The notes under the pieces were generated by a model. That model was not told where the DNA came from. It did no database searches and saw only the letters and a list, made by a program, of their open reading frames with translations. A DNA stretch of 64,000 nt from contig JAVKHP010000001.1 of the NCBI GenBank assembly GCA_031459855.1, positions 1,408,059-1,472,058 on the forward strand. The letters are read 5' to 3'. How positions within the stretch are numbered: the stretch's first letter is position 1; each line of letters opens with the position of its first letter. This stretch comes from Armatimonadota bacterium. Lineage in GTDB: Bacteria; Sysuimicrobiota; Sysuimicrobiia; Sysuimicrobiales; Humicultoraceae. The translations under genes and the position numbers were made by a program. Below are positions 35,392-43,903 of this stretch, in pieces.

Positions 35392-36110
35392 GCCTCACCC
35401 TGCCCCAGCAACACGCTGCGGATGTCCCGCTCGACCCGGCCCAGGTGCTCGCGCATCCGACGGCGGGCGGCCTCCGCGTCGCCGGCGCTGATCGCCGCCA
35501 CGATCTGCCGGTGCTGCTGGATCGACCGCTGCGGGCTGCCGGGAATGTGGTAGACCTGCGCCAGCGCCCGGTGCAGGGTGTCGCGGATCGCGTGCATCAT
35601 GCGAAGCGCCAGGCGGTTGCGGGTGGCCGTGGCCACGGCCAGGTGGAACCGCAGGTCGGCGCCGATGTACTGGTCCTGGGCGCCCAGCCCGGCCTCCATG
35701 TCGGCGATGGCGGCCGCCATCTGCCGGAGGTCGTCGTCGCTCCGGCGCAGCGCGGCCAGCCCCGCCGCTTCCACCTCGAGGATCTTGCGGACCTCGTAGA
35801 CCTCCAGCAGGGTAGCCTCCTCGAGCTCGAGGAGGAGGTGGAGGGAGTGGCGCAGCGGGTTGCCGTAGTCGGCCACCTGGAACGTACCGTTGGCCGACGC
35901 CCGGATGAGGCCGCGCGACTCCAGCATGCGCAGGGCCTCGCGCACCGAGGAGCGCCCGACCCGGTACCGCTGCATCAGCTCGCGCTCGGTGGGCAGCGGG
36001 TCGCCCGGGCGCAGCCCGCGGTCGCCGATCAGCTCCTCCAGCCGCTCGGCCACCAGCTCGTAGACCTTGCGGCGTTCGATGGGCGCGGTCGCGATGTCGA
36101 TGTGTGGCAA
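35388..36110 (-). CDS. GntR family transcriptional regulator (FadR/FCD subfamily)
   Basis: About 240 residues. An N-terminal winged helix (LRPGDPLPTERELMQRYRVG, SVREALRMLESRGLI) is followed by an all-helical FCD ligand domain with the Asp/His metal-type residues in ADLRFHLAVATATRN and the C-terminal QQHRQIVAAISAGDAEAARR. A TTG start at 36110 is preferred because AGGAGG lies seven bases upstream; an in-frame start at 36152 would place the reading frame across the operator. It is the first gene of the long operon and ends in a four-base overlap. It probably represses its own operon through the double GTCnGAC site just upstream and releases on binding a small acid. Confidence 0.88.
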   Translation of the reverse strand: MPHIDIATAPIERRKVYELVAERLEELIGDRGLRPGDPLPTERELMQRYRVGRSSVREALRMLESRGLIRASANGTFQVADYGNPLRHSLHLLLELEEATLLEVYEVRKILEVEAAGLAALRRSDDDLRQMAAAIADMEAGLGAQDQYIGADLRFHLAVATATRNRLALRMMHAIRDTLHRALAQVYHIPGSPQRSIQQHRQIVAAISAGDAEAARRRMREHLGRVERDIRSVLLGQGEA

Positions 36111-36127
36111 GCTGCTACCTCCTGGAT

Positions 36128-36150
36128 GTCGGACCAGCTGATCGTCTGAC
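36128..36150. promoter_or_regulatory. Candidate FadR-type double operator at the GntR operon
   Basis: GTCGGAC (36128-36134) and GTCTGAC (36144-36150) are each palindromic GTCnGAC boxes, exactly nine bases apart, ending 18 bases before the GntR start codon and overlapping the leader. The first extends to GTCGGACCAG, which matches the TGGTCnGACCA-type core known for FadR-like regulators. The same arrangement, 18 of 23 bases identical, recurs at 44876-44898. Confidence 0.6.
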
Positions 36151-36207
36151 ACGAGCCCTCAGGAGACTTCCCTCCGCACCTGGCGTCTTCCTCCGACACG
36201 GGCGGCT

Positions 36208-36285
36208 GCGGCACGTCCCGACCGGCGGGCGCTGCGCTCGCCGCGCAGCGCCGCGAATGCCGCTGGCGGCACGTCCCCACCGGCG
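36208..36285. repeat. Operon-boundary spacer: 58-bp-offset repeat and 10-bp stem
   Basis: A 20-base word at 36208-36227 recurs at 36266-36285 with one mismatch. Between them GGCGCTGCGC-TCGCC-GCGCAGCGCC (36228-36252) forms a perfect 10-bp hairpin. It lies about 140 bases after the DUF6282 gene and may mark the end of that operon, although no T-run follows. Confidence 0.55.
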
Positions 36286-36394
36286 CTGCCGACATCTGCC
36301 CGCCTGCGCTACTCGATGCCGCGCCTCCGGGTTCGCCTCGTGCAGAACCTCTTCCCACGTGCGCGTGCCGCTCGTTGCCGCGCCCCCCACGGGT

Positions 36395-37408
36395 TCACCC
36401 CGCGAGCAACTGGGCCGGGTTGCGCCGGCCCATCAGGTCCAGCTCCCGGTCGGTGATGCCGTGCGCCCGCAGCTCCCGCACGAAGGCCAGGAAGCCCTCT
36501 GCCGGCGTCAGGCACGGAGAAGCGCCCAGGTCGCTGGCCAGGATGCAGCGCTCGGCGCCCACGGCTTTGATCGCGGCCGCCATCTGCGCGACGGACACCC
36601 CGCGCCACCCGCGGAAGCGTTCCACGGGCGACTGCGGGCCGAGGAACACGCCGATGTACGCGTGCTCGATGTAGGCGCCCAGCCGGGCCGCCTCGCGCTG
36701 GTCCTCGATGCTCATGTTGATGGGATCGTAGTCGGCGTGGGTGCAGACGATCCGCTCGACGCCCGCCGCCCGGGCTTCCCGGATCAGCGCGAGCGCCTCG
36801 GGCGCGGAGAGGTGGCTGGTCTGCAGCACCAGCCCGTGGGCGGCGCACAGCGCCAGGATCTCCCGCATGGCTGGCACGAGCCGGGTACCGTCGAACACGT
36901 CGACGCCGGGCTGCGCGATGCCGAACCGCTCGTGGTGGTTGCGGGCGTTGATGCTGGGCAACCACACCACCCGTCCCAGCCGCTCCGCGCCGGCGCCACG
37001 GAACGCCAGCATCGCCTCGACGGCCGCAGGGTTGATGCCGCCCATGGGCCAGTTGAGGACCACCCCGCCGAACACCTGGAGCCCGTCCACCGCGGCCCGA
37101 GCCTGCGCCGCCCGGGTCACGGTCTCGAACGCGCCGCCCTTGAGCACGATCGCGCGCATGCCCAGCGCCCGGGCCGCGCGCGCGGCCTCCACCGCGTCCA
37201 CGGTGCGGTCGAAGTTGTCGGGCGCGGTGTGCACGTGGAAGTCGATCATCCCTTCGGTCTCGTCCCGCACCGCCTGCAGGCGCTCGGCCTGCTCCTCGGC
37301 CGCGGGCGCCGCGTGGAGGACAGGCGCCGCGGAAGCCGGGGCGCACCCCAGCGCCCGGGCGCGCGCAACGTGCGCAACAGGAACGCAGGCTGCAGCACCC
37401 CAGCACAT
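36395..37408 (-). CDS. DUF6282/amidohydrolase-like protein
   Basis: A 337-residue protein of the metal-dependent hydrolase fold. IDFHVHTAPDNFDRTVDAVE gives the HxH metal pair; further candidates are the His in QTSHLSAPE, the His in VCTHADYD and the Asp in ILASDLGASPC. It resembles the DUF6282 group of unknown function. The first ~50 residues are Ala-rich and poorly conserved-looking, so translation may start later, at VRDETEG or MIDFHVH. It is the last gene of the second liv operon, 11 bases after RidA. Confidence 0.72.
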   Translation of the reverse strand: MCWGAAACVPVAHVARARALGCAPASAAPVLHAAPAAEEQAERLQAVRDETEGMIDFHVHTAPDNFDRTVDAVEAARAARALGMRAIVLKGGAFETVTRAAQARAAVDGLQVFGGVVLNWPMGGINPAAVEAMLAFRGAGAERLGRVVWLPSINARNHHERFGIAQPGVDVFDGTRLVPAMREILALCAAHGLVLQTSHLSAPEALALIREARAAGVERIVCTHADYDPINMSIEDQREAARLGAYIEHAYIGVFLGPQSPVERFRGWRGVSVAQMAAAIKAVGAERCILASDLGASPCLTPAEGFLAFVRELRAHGITDRELDLMGRRNPAQLLAG

Positions 37409-37419
37409 CGCCAGCCGCC

Positions 37420-37896
37420 TCAGGCCGTCCCGTCGGGCCCTGCGGTCGCGACCCGCGCCGCGACGTCCGCCGGCGCCACGGCCAGCGCCTCGATCTCGAC
37501 GCGCGCGTCCGGCACCACCAGGGCCGCCACCTGCACCGTGGTGCTGGCCACCTGGTGGTCGCCCAAAACTTCGCGCTGGACCGCGTTGAGCTCGTCCTGC
37601 TCGCGCATGTCGGTGAGGTAGCGCGTCACCTTCACCACGTGCCGCCAGGTCAACCCCAGGGCGTCCAGGGAGAGCTGGATGTTCTGGAAGACCCGCCGGG
37701 CCTGGTCGCGCATGGCCGGCGGCAGCACGTGCTCCTCCGGTACGTGCGGGTGGTGGTGGTACACGGGCGAGGCGTGGCACCCCGAGATCAGGACCAGCGC
37801 CGCCCCGGGCGGGACCACCACCGCGGGCGCGTAGGGCATCGTCACCTTGCCCCGCAGCGGATGGGGCGGGAACACGGGGATGCCGTACTCGGGCAC
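37420..37896 (-). CDS. RidA family protein (enamine/imine deaminase-like)
   Basis: A 158-residue YjgF/YER057c/UK114-fold protein: AALVLISGCHASPVYH near the start, QNIQLSLDALGLTWRHVVKV, and the C-terminal TTVQVAALVVPDARVEIEALAV. RidA proteins hydrolyse reactive imines formed by PLP or amino-acid-oxidising enzymes; this one carries a His-rich insertion (YHHHPHVPEEH), which is unusual. The start lies one base after the livF stop codon, so it is part of the importer operon. Confidence 0.85.
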   Translation of the reverse strand: MPEYGIPVFPPHPLRGKVTMPYAPAVVVPPGAALVLISGCHASPVYHHHPHVPEEHVLPPAMRDQARRVFQNIQLSLDALGLTWRHVVKVTRYLTDMREQDELNAVQREVLGDHQVASTTVQVAALVVPDARVEIEALAVAPADVAARVATAGPDGTA

Positions 37897-37897
37897 G

Positions 37898-38605
37898 TCA
37901 ACTCACCCCCAGGTAGGCTTCCTGGACCTGCCGGTCGCGCAACAGCTCCTCGCGCGTGCCCTGGACGACGATGCGGCCACGGTCCATGACCGCCGCGCGG
38001 TCGGCCGCCGCCAGGGCCCGGATCGCGTTCTGCTCGACGAGGAGCACCGACGTGCCCAGGCGTCGGACGTCCTCCACGAACCCGAACACGACGTCGGCCA
38101 TCACCGGCGCCAGCCCCAGCGACGGTTCGTCCATCAGCAGCAGCTTCGGGCGGCTCATGAGCGCCCTGCCGATGGCGAGCATCTGCTGTTCGCCGCCGCT
38201 GAGGGTGCCTGCCCGCTGGCCCAGGCGCTCGCGCAGCCGCGGGAACAGCGCCAGGACCTGGTCCAGCGTCTCGCGCGCCCGACCGCGCGCCCGCCGGGCG
38301 AACGCACCCAGTTCCAGGTTCTCCCGCACCGTCAGGTCCGCGAACACCCTGCGTCCCTCGGGGACCACGGCGATGCCGCGCTCGCACACCTGTTCCGGCG
38401 GCAACCCCGTGATGGGCTCGTCCAGGAACTCCACGACCCCCCGCCAGGGCCGCACCCACCCCGCGATGCTCTTCACCAGCGTGCTCTTGCCCACGCCGTT
38501 GGGCCCCAGGACGGCCACCACCTCGCCGTCGCCCACGGTCAGGCTCACCCCGTCCAGAGCGCGGGCCTCGCCGTAGCGCACGTCCAGGTCGCGGACCTTA
38601 AGCAT
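37898..38605 (-). CDS. livF: Branched-chain amino acid type ABC transporter ATP-binding protein LivF (set 2)
   Basis: A 235-residue LivF-type ATPase: Walker A GPNGVGKSTLVK, RGIAVVPEGRRVFADLTVRE, signature LSGGEQQMLAIGRA, Walker B LLLMDEPSLGLAP, and VEQNAIRAL. It overlaps livG by eight bases. Confidence 0.92.
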   Translation of the reverse strand: MLKVRDLDVRYGEARALDGVSLTVGDGEVVAVLGPNGVGKSTLVKSIAGWVRPWRGVVEFLDEPITGLPPEQVCERGIAVVPEGRRVFADLTVRENLELGAFARRARGRARETLDQVLALFPRLRERLGQRAGTLSGGEQQMLAIGRALMSRPKLLLMDEPSLGLAPVMADVVFGFVEDVRRLGTSVLLVEQNAIRALAAADRAAVMDRGRIVVQGTREELLRDRQVQEAYLGVS

Positions 38606-39341
38606 GGCCGCCGTGGCTTCCCAGGTACGCCGCGCGCACGCGTTCGTCGCGCAGCACGTCTTCGGGGGCGCCTTCCGCGAGCACCGTGCCCTCGTGCAAC
38701 ACCACGATCCGGTCGGCCAGCGTCCGCACCGCCTTCACGTTGTGCTCGACCACCAGGAGGGCGACGCCCATGGCCCGGATGGTGCGGATCGCATCCAGCA
38801 CCCGCTCGATCTCGGCAGGCGTCAACCCCGCCAGCACCTCGTCGGCGAGGATGATCCGCGGGTGGCTCGCGAGCGCCCGGGCGAGCTCCAACAGGCGGCG
38901 TTCCTGCAGCGTCAGGCGGTGCACGGGATGCGGGGCCGCACGGTCCATGCCCAGCAGGTGCAGCCACCGCTGCGCTGCGCCCTGTGCGTCCGCCGGTGCC
39001 CTGCCGCCGTCGCCCGCGCCGAACAGCGCTCCCACCGCCACGTTGTCCTGGGCGCTCATCGAGCCGAACGGCCGGGGGTGCTGGTACGTGCGGGCCAGCC
39101 CCATGGCGGCCCGGCGGTGCGGGGCCAGGCCGGTGATGTCGACGCCGCGGAACAGCAACGTCCCCGCATCAGCGCGGTAGTACCCTGCGGTCACGTTGAT
39201 CAGCGTCGACTTCCCCGACCCGTTGGGGCCGATGAGCCCGACGGTCTCGCCCTCGCCGACCGCCAGCGACACACCCCGCAGCGCGCGCACGCCGCCGAAG
39301 TTCTTGCGCACGTCGCGCACCTGCAACAGCGGGTCAGCCAC
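38598..39341 (-). CDS. livG: Branched-chain amino acid type ABC transporter ATP-binding protein LivG (set 2)
   Basis: A 247-residue LivG-type ATPase with Walker A GPNGSGKSTLIN, LARTYQHPRPFGSMSAQDN and Walker B IILADEVLAGLTP. The ABC signature reads LTLQERRLLELARA instead of LSGGQ, a variant I associate with one LivG subfamily rather than damage. It overlaps livM by eight bases. Confidence 0.9.
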   Translation of the reverse strand: MADPLLQVRDVRKNFGGVRALRGVSLAVGEGETVGLIGPNGSGKSTLINVTAGYYRADAGTLLFRGVDITGLAPHRRAAMGLARTYQHPRPFGSMSAQDNVAVGALFGAGDGGRAPADAQGAAQRWLHLLGMDRAAPHPVHRLTLQERRLLELARALASHPRIILADEVLAGLTPAEIERVLDAIRTIRAMGVALLVVEHNVKAVRTLADRIVVLHEGTVLAEGAPEDVLRDERVRAAYLGSHGGHA

Positions 39342-40461
39342 CGGTGACCTCCACCCCTCGCTGTCGCCTGGCCGGCCAGCGGCCGCCGCTCAGCCGTGCC
39401 GGGGCCACCAGCACCACCATGAAGGCGCCCACGCCGAGGGCCACCGCGTCCAGCAGCCCGGTCCCCGCGGCGGCGGCCATCCCCAGGGCCGCCAGCCCCA
39501 CCGCCCCCGCCACGGCCCCGCGCTCGCGCAGCCGGCCGTAGATGCCCTCGGGCAGCGCGGCCACCACCACCATGAGCAGCAGGCCCATGAGCACCTCGCT
39601 CACCGTGCCCAGGCCCGGACCGCTGAGGCGGTCGTTGATCGCGTGCACCACGCCCGCGCCCAGCACCGGTCCCAGCCAGTGCCGCCGGCCGCCCAGCACG
39701 CACATCATGATCACCAGCAGCGGCACGCGCAGGGAGAACACCGCGTCGGCCGTCACGTAGCGGACCTGGAGCGCGTGCAGCCCGCCGCTCAGGCCGGCGA
39801 CGGCGCCGCTCAGCACCAGGGCCGCCATCTTGTAGGCGAACGTCGGCACGCCCAGGCCTTCCGCGACCGGCTCGTCGTCGTGGATCGCCCGCAGTCCCCA
39901 ACCGTGTCGGCTGCGATAGGTCCACCATCCGATCCCCACGGCTACCAGGCCCACGAGCAGCCCGGCGTAGTACAGGAACTGCACGTCCGCCAGGCCAAAC
40001 GGATAGACGAGCTTGGGCAACGGAATCCCGCGTCCGCCGTCCAGGTAGCCCACGTTGTTCACCAGGCTGTGCAGTGCCACCGCGACCGCCAGGGTCACCA
40101 GGGCGAACACGGGCCCGCGGATCTGCCGCAGGCGGAACACCACCAGGCCGATCCCGCAGGCGACGGCTGCGCTCGCCGCGGCGCCCGCCAGGATCGCCAG
40201 ACCGTAGGGCACCCCGTGCCGGTCGATCAACACCGCCGCCCCGTACACGCCCGCGCCGTAGAAGGCGCCCTGGCCGAAGCTGAAGTAGCCGGCGTATCCG
40301 GAGATCACGTTCCAGCTGGTGGCCTGCGCCGCCCAGAAGAAGAAGAAGTACAGGAAGACCAGGTAGTAGGCCGGCAGGCCCAGGCGGTGGACCGCGACGG
40401 GCACGGCCAGCAGCGCCGCCACGGCAGCACCCATCGCCCAGCCCGCCCGTGACCGCCTCAT
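39334..40461 (-). CDS. livM: Branched-chain amino acid type ABC transporter permease LivM (set 2)
   Basis: A 375-residue permease: NVISGYAGYFSFGQGAFYGA, RQIRGPVFALVTLAVAVA, and the loop RHGWGLRAIHDDEPVAEGLG. After the usual LivM end there are two extra hydrophobic segments (AVGLAALGMAAAAGTGLL and DAVALGVGAFMVVLVA) that lengthen it beyond typical LivM. Its ATG overlaps the livH stop codon by four bases. Confidence 0.9.
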   Translation of the reverse strand: MRRSRAGWAMGAAVAALLAVPVAVHRLGLPAYYLVFLYFFFFWAAQATSWNVISGYAGYFSFGQGAFYGAGVYGAAVLIDRHGVPYGLAILAGAAASAAVACGIGLVVFRLRQIRGPVFALVTLAVAVALHSLVNNVGYLDGGRGIPLPKLVYPFGLADVQFLYYAGLLVGLVAVGIGWWTYRSRHGWGLRAIHDDEPVAEGLGVPTFAYKMAALVLSGAVAGLSGGLHALQVRYVTADAVFSLRVPLLVIMMCVLGGRRHWLGPVLGAGVVHAINDRLSGPGLGTVSEVLMGLLLMVVVAALPEGIYGRLRERGAVAGAVGLAALGMAAAAGTGLLDAVALGVGAFMVVLVAPARLSGGRWPARRQRGVEVTGG

Positions 40462-41336
40462 CCGTCCCGCCGCACCAGCGCGCTGGGGAGCAGGCCTTCC
40501 GGGCGCACCAGCAGGCCTGCCAGCAACGCGCAGGCGCCGACCAGCCGTGCGACCGCGGTGGCGCCCAGCGCCTGCGCGATGGCCTCGCCCACGCCGATGA
40601 CCATCCCGCCCAGGACGACACCCGCGGGGTTGCCGATGCCCCCGAGGATGACCGCGGCGAACAGCAGGCCGATCCACTGCTCGGCCGCGTTGGGGTAGAG
40701 CGCGTGGTTCATCGCGATCAGCACCCCGGCGACCCCGGCGGTAGCGCCCCCGAGCGCCGCCATCAGCAGGCGCAGCCGCTCCACGTCGGCGCCGCACGCC
40801 CGCGCCATCTCCTCGTCGGACACCGCGGCCCGCAGCGCCCTGCCCGGGTACGTGGCCCGCAGCCACACGGCCACGGCCACGGCGACGAGCATCGCCACGG
40901 TGAACGACAGCACCTGGGTGATCGGCAGCGCCAGCTCGCCCAGAGCGAGCGCGCCGGCGGCGTAGGGGTTCTGGGCCACGGGGATGCGGCGGTAGTCGGC
41001 CGTCCACACCATCTTGGAGAGGCCCTCGAAGACCACCAGGACCCCGAACGTGAAGACCAGCGAGCGGGCCGCGTCCAGGCGCAGGCGGCGCATCAGGAAG
41101 CGCCAGCCGGCACCCGCGGCAGCGCCCAGCGGCGCCACCACCAGCAGCACCGCCAGCGGGTCCATCCCGCGGGTCGCGAGCTCGTAGGTGACGTACCCGA
41201 ACCCGAAGATGAACGCGAAGTGCGCGAAGTCGATGGTGTCGAGGAACCCCCAGGCCAGCGTGAGGCCCAGCGCCAGGAGGGCGTAGAACCCGCCCATCAG
41301 GATCCCCGACGCGCCGGCCTGCACCAGTTCGAGCAT
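40458..41336 (-). CDS. livH: Branched-chain amino acid type ABC transporter permease LivH (set 2)
   Basis: A 292-residue permease with ILMGGFYALLALGLTLAWGF, DTIDFAHFAFIFGFGYVTY and the coupling loop TYPGRALRAAVSDEEMARAC. It begins 180 bases after livJ, beyond a strong hairpin that may reduce transcription into the membrane genes. Confidence 0.91.
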   Translation of the reverse strand: MLELVQAGASGILMGGFYALLALGLTLAWGFLDTIDFAHFAFIFGFGYVTYELATRGMDPLAVLLVVAPLGAAAGAGWRFLMRRLRLDAARSLVFTFGVLVVFEGLSKMVWTADYRRIPVAQNPYAAGALALGELALPITQVLSFTVAMLVAVAVAVWLRATYPGRALRAAVSDEEMARACGADVERLRLLMAALGGATAGVAGVLIAMNHALYPNAAEQWIGLLFAAVILGGIGNPAGVVLGGMVIGVGEAIAQALGATAVARLVGACALLAGLLVRPEGLLPSALVRRDG

Positions 41337-41386
41337 GGGACGTGCCCTCAGCCGGCCGGGTGCGTCACCCGCACGGGACGCCTGCG

Positions 41387-41422
41387 GGGGCCGCGCGGGC
41401 GGTTCCCCGCCCGCGCGGCCCC
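41387..41422 (-). terminator. Perfect 16-bp stem-loop between livJ and livH (set 2)
   Basis: A perfect 16-bp inverted repeat with loop TTCC (41403-41406) lies 95 bases after the livJ stop codon. The arms are all G/C. No T-run follows, so it may act as a partial terminator or as a 3' stabiliser that keeps binding-protein mRNA more abundant than permease mRNA. Confidence 0.65.
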
Positions 41423-41430
41423 GTGCTCTT

Positions 41431-41532
41431 GCCGCAGCGCGCGGCGGTCACCGGGGCTGCCGGTACGACGGCGGCCACGACGGACACGGTGACCTCCCTG
41501 CCGCAGCGCGCGGCCCTCACCGCAGCTGCCGG
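41431..41532. repeat. Duplicated livJ 3' tail, offset 69
   Basis: The last bases of livJ including the stop region (41500-41532) recur at 41431-41463 with about 28 of 33 bases identical. The extra copy lies outside the gene and encodes nothing recognisable. Confidence 0.65.
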
Positions 41533-42755
41533 CCTTCCGCGGCCATCGACTGCGGCCAGACCGCCCACCACCGGCCGTCCTGGATCTGCATCACGGCCTG
41601 GATGTCGTCGCCGTAGTTCTGCTGCTGCCGGTCGAACCGCAGCATGCCCTGGACCGTGGGCACGGGCTTGGAGAGCAGCACCTCGGCGATCGTCGCGTGG
41701 TCCAGGCAGCGGCACTCCTGTACCCCGAAGGTCAGGACCTGCCAGGCCGACCACGAGGCCGCGGACTGCACGTCGGGTTCGCTGTAGGCCAGCCCGGTGG
41801 CCTTGGCCCACGCGCGGTAGCGGTTGACGAAGTCCCGCGCCCCCGGGTACGAGAGGTAGGGCTCGTGGGGCACGAAGATCGTCACGCTGGTGGCGCGGTC
41901 GGTGAGTGGCAGCGCCGCCAGCATCGCGCCCGGCGACGGCCACTGGTGGAAGTGGTGTCGGGGCCGCCAGCCCAGCTGGGCCAGGGCCTGGAGCAGGTTC
42001 ACGCCGTCCAGTGCCAACCCGGCGACGTAGAGGAGGTCGGGGTTGGCGCGCCGCACCTGCTGGGCGATCGGCACCCAGTCGGTGGTGCCGAGGTCGAACG
42101 AGAGGTCCAGCACCGTCCGCAGCCCCTTCTGCTCGGCGACGCGCACCGCCCCGCCGGCGTTCTGCCGCCCGTACGCCAGGAACTGGGTGCCGGGGAACTT
42201 GTTCACCACGAAGCCGACGGTCTGCGGCCGTCGGCTACCCGGCAGGCTGCGGTAGGCGTCGAACACCTTGGCCGGGGTCGTCATGTGGGTATTGAGGCCC
42301 ACGTACCACGTCGGGAAGTGCCGCCGGTAGGTGTAGGCGTAGGTCAGGCTCGCGGTGTGGTGGGGGAACACGTAGCCGTACTTCTCGGCCACCCGCATCG
42401 CCGCCGTGATGGATGCGGTGCCGTACGGCCCGATGATCAGGTCGACCTTGTCCTCGGTGATGAGGCGCTCGTAGAGGGCCGCGGCCTTGTCGGGCTGCGA
42501 CTCGTCGTCGAGCAGCACCCACTCCAGCTGTCGGCCGAGCAGGCCGCCCTTCTCGTTGGTCATCTGCACGAAGGCCCGGCCTGCGGCCTCGTGCACCTTG
42601 CCCTGTGCGGCGAACACCCCGGTGAGGGGCAGCGTCCCGCCGACCCTGATCGGCCGGGGCTGGGCACTGGTCTGCGCCTGCAGCACCACCAGCGCCAGCA
42701 CGACGCCCAGGGCGGCCCACGGTCCGACTGCCTTGCTCGCGTGCCTGACGTGCAT
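41517..42755 (-). CDS. livJ: Branched-chain amino acid type ABC transporter substrate-binding protein LivJ (set 2)
   Basis: A 412-residue exported binding protein: signal peptide GPWAALGVVLALVVLQAQTS, then VGGTLPLTGVFAAQGKVHEA, TNEKGGLLGRQLEWVLLDDE, LIIGPYGTASITAAMRVAEK and TDWVPIAQQVRRANPDLLYV. GGAGGGGG lies nine bases before the ATG at 42755. The cupin gene upstream and the permeases downstream place it in the second liv operon. Confidence 0.91.
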   Translation of the reverse strand: MHVRHASKAVGPWAALGVVLALVVLQAQTSAQPRPIRVGGTLPLTGVFAAQGKVHEAAGRAFVQMTNEKGGLLGRQLEWVLLDDESQPDKAAALYERLITEDKVDLIIGPYGTASITAAMRVAEKYGYVFPHHTASLTYAYTYRRHFPTWYVGLNTHMTTPAKVFDAYRSLPGSRRPQTVGFVVNKFPGTQFLAYGRQNAGGAVRVAEQKGLRTVLDLSFDLGTTDWVPIAQQVRRANPDLLYVAGLALDGVNLLQALAQLGWRPRHHFHQWPSPGAMLAALPLTDRATSVTIFVPHEPYLSYPGARDFVNRYRAWAKATGLAYSEPDVQSAASWSAWQVLTFGVQECRCLDHATIAEVLLSKPVPTVQGMLRFDRQQQNYGDDIQAVMQIQDGRWWAVWPQSMAAEGRQLR

Positions 42756-42808
42756 GGTCACGCACCCCCTCCTGCAGTCTGTACTGCGGTGTGGCCTGTC
42801 GTCGGTGC

Positions 42809-43732
42809 TCACGTCCCTGCCGTGGCCGATGGCGCCGCCAGCAGCTGCTCCAGGTAGTCCCACTCCCGGTTGAAGCGGTACGAGTGGTTCCGCGGCGGCT
42901 GCGGCGCCTGTGTCTCGATCCACCGGACTTTGCGGTTCGACCGGTTGTAGAAGGCGTGGATCGTCCCCACGCCGGTCCAGAAGAAGTCGCCCGCTCGCAG
43001 CCGGTAGGTCTGCCCGTCGGCCACGGCGTCCACTTCCCCGTCGACGATCAGGTAGGCCTCCTCCAGCGGGTGGTCGTGCGGGTGCGCCACGCCCCCGGGC
43101 TCGTACTCGACCATGAACATCGTCAGCAGGTTGGCGTCCTGCCGCTGGTCCACCAGCATCTTGATCCCGATGCCGCTGTAGACGAGCAGCGCCGTCACCA
43201 TGCTGGGCGAGACCGTGGGAGCGTCCACCCGGCTCCCCCGGCGGGCGCTGTCCAGGTCCATCTGCCCCAGCTCGAAGTGGAAGAAGGACCGGCAGCGCGG
43301 GTCGCGGGCGTCCACGCGTCGGGGGGCGCCGGCCGTGCGCGGGGGCGGTGCAAAGAAGACATCGGCCGGCTCCCCGGGCTGTCGGGGACGCGGCGCCACC
43401 ATCTCCACCCACGTGCACGGCTGCGCGCCGGGGTTGCGCAGGGCGTGGAGGGCGCCGACCGGAATCAGCCCGCCCTCGTCCTTGCCCAGGCGCACGGTCT
43501 CGCCGTGCAGCGTCAGCTCGAGCTCACCCTCGAGCACGTAGATGGCCTCCTCGTACGATTGGACGTGGGCGGCGACGTGCCCGCCGCCGTCCAGTTCGCA
43601 CGCGGCAAACCCCATGTGCACGGACCCGGTCGTCCCGTCCACCAGCGACTGCCGGCGAAAGCCCGTGCTGTGCGCCGCGAAGCGCTCCGGCACGGTCATC
43701 TGCGTGCGGTCGATCCGTGTCACGCGATGCAT
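42809..43732 (-). CDS. Bicupin protein
   Basis: A 307-residue protein with two cupin barrels. The first has GGHVAAHVQSYEEAIYVLEG, the second PGGVAHPHDHPLEEAYLIVDG with the full His/His/Glu metal set, followed by FFWTGVGTIHAFYN carrying the last His. The layout resembles ureidoglycine aminohydrolase and other two-domain cupins that act on small nitrogenous or keto compounds. It lies 53 bases upstream of livJ and is probably co-transcribed. The substrate is not known. Confidence 0.83.
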   Translation of the reverse strand: MHRVTRIDRTQMTVPERFAAHSTGFRRQSLVDGTTGSVHMGFAACELDGGGHVAAHVQSYEEAIYVLEGELELTLHGETVRLGKDEGGLIPVGALHALRNPGAQPCTWVEMVAPRPRQPGEPADVFFAPPPRTAGAPRRVDARDPRCRSFFHFELGQMDLDSARRGSRVDAPTVSPSMVTALLVYSGIGIKMLVDQRQDANLLTMFMVEYEPGGVAHPHDHPLEEAYLIVDGEVDAVADGQTYRLRAGDFFWTGVGTIHAFYNRSNRKVRWIETQAPQPPRNHSYRFNREWDYLEQLLAAPSATAGT

Positions 43733-43903
43733 CCCGCCGTCGACCCTCCTCGTGCTCCGACGTGACGCCGGCGCGCCCGGCGCCAGCTCCTGATCACCCG
43801 TGAGCGCCCGTCCCTGTCGGCCCCCGCCGCGGCTGCCCGGACCGCTGGCGGTTATACCTCCGCCCTCGTCCGCCGTCGTCCGCCGGGGTCGACCACCGGG
43901 CCC

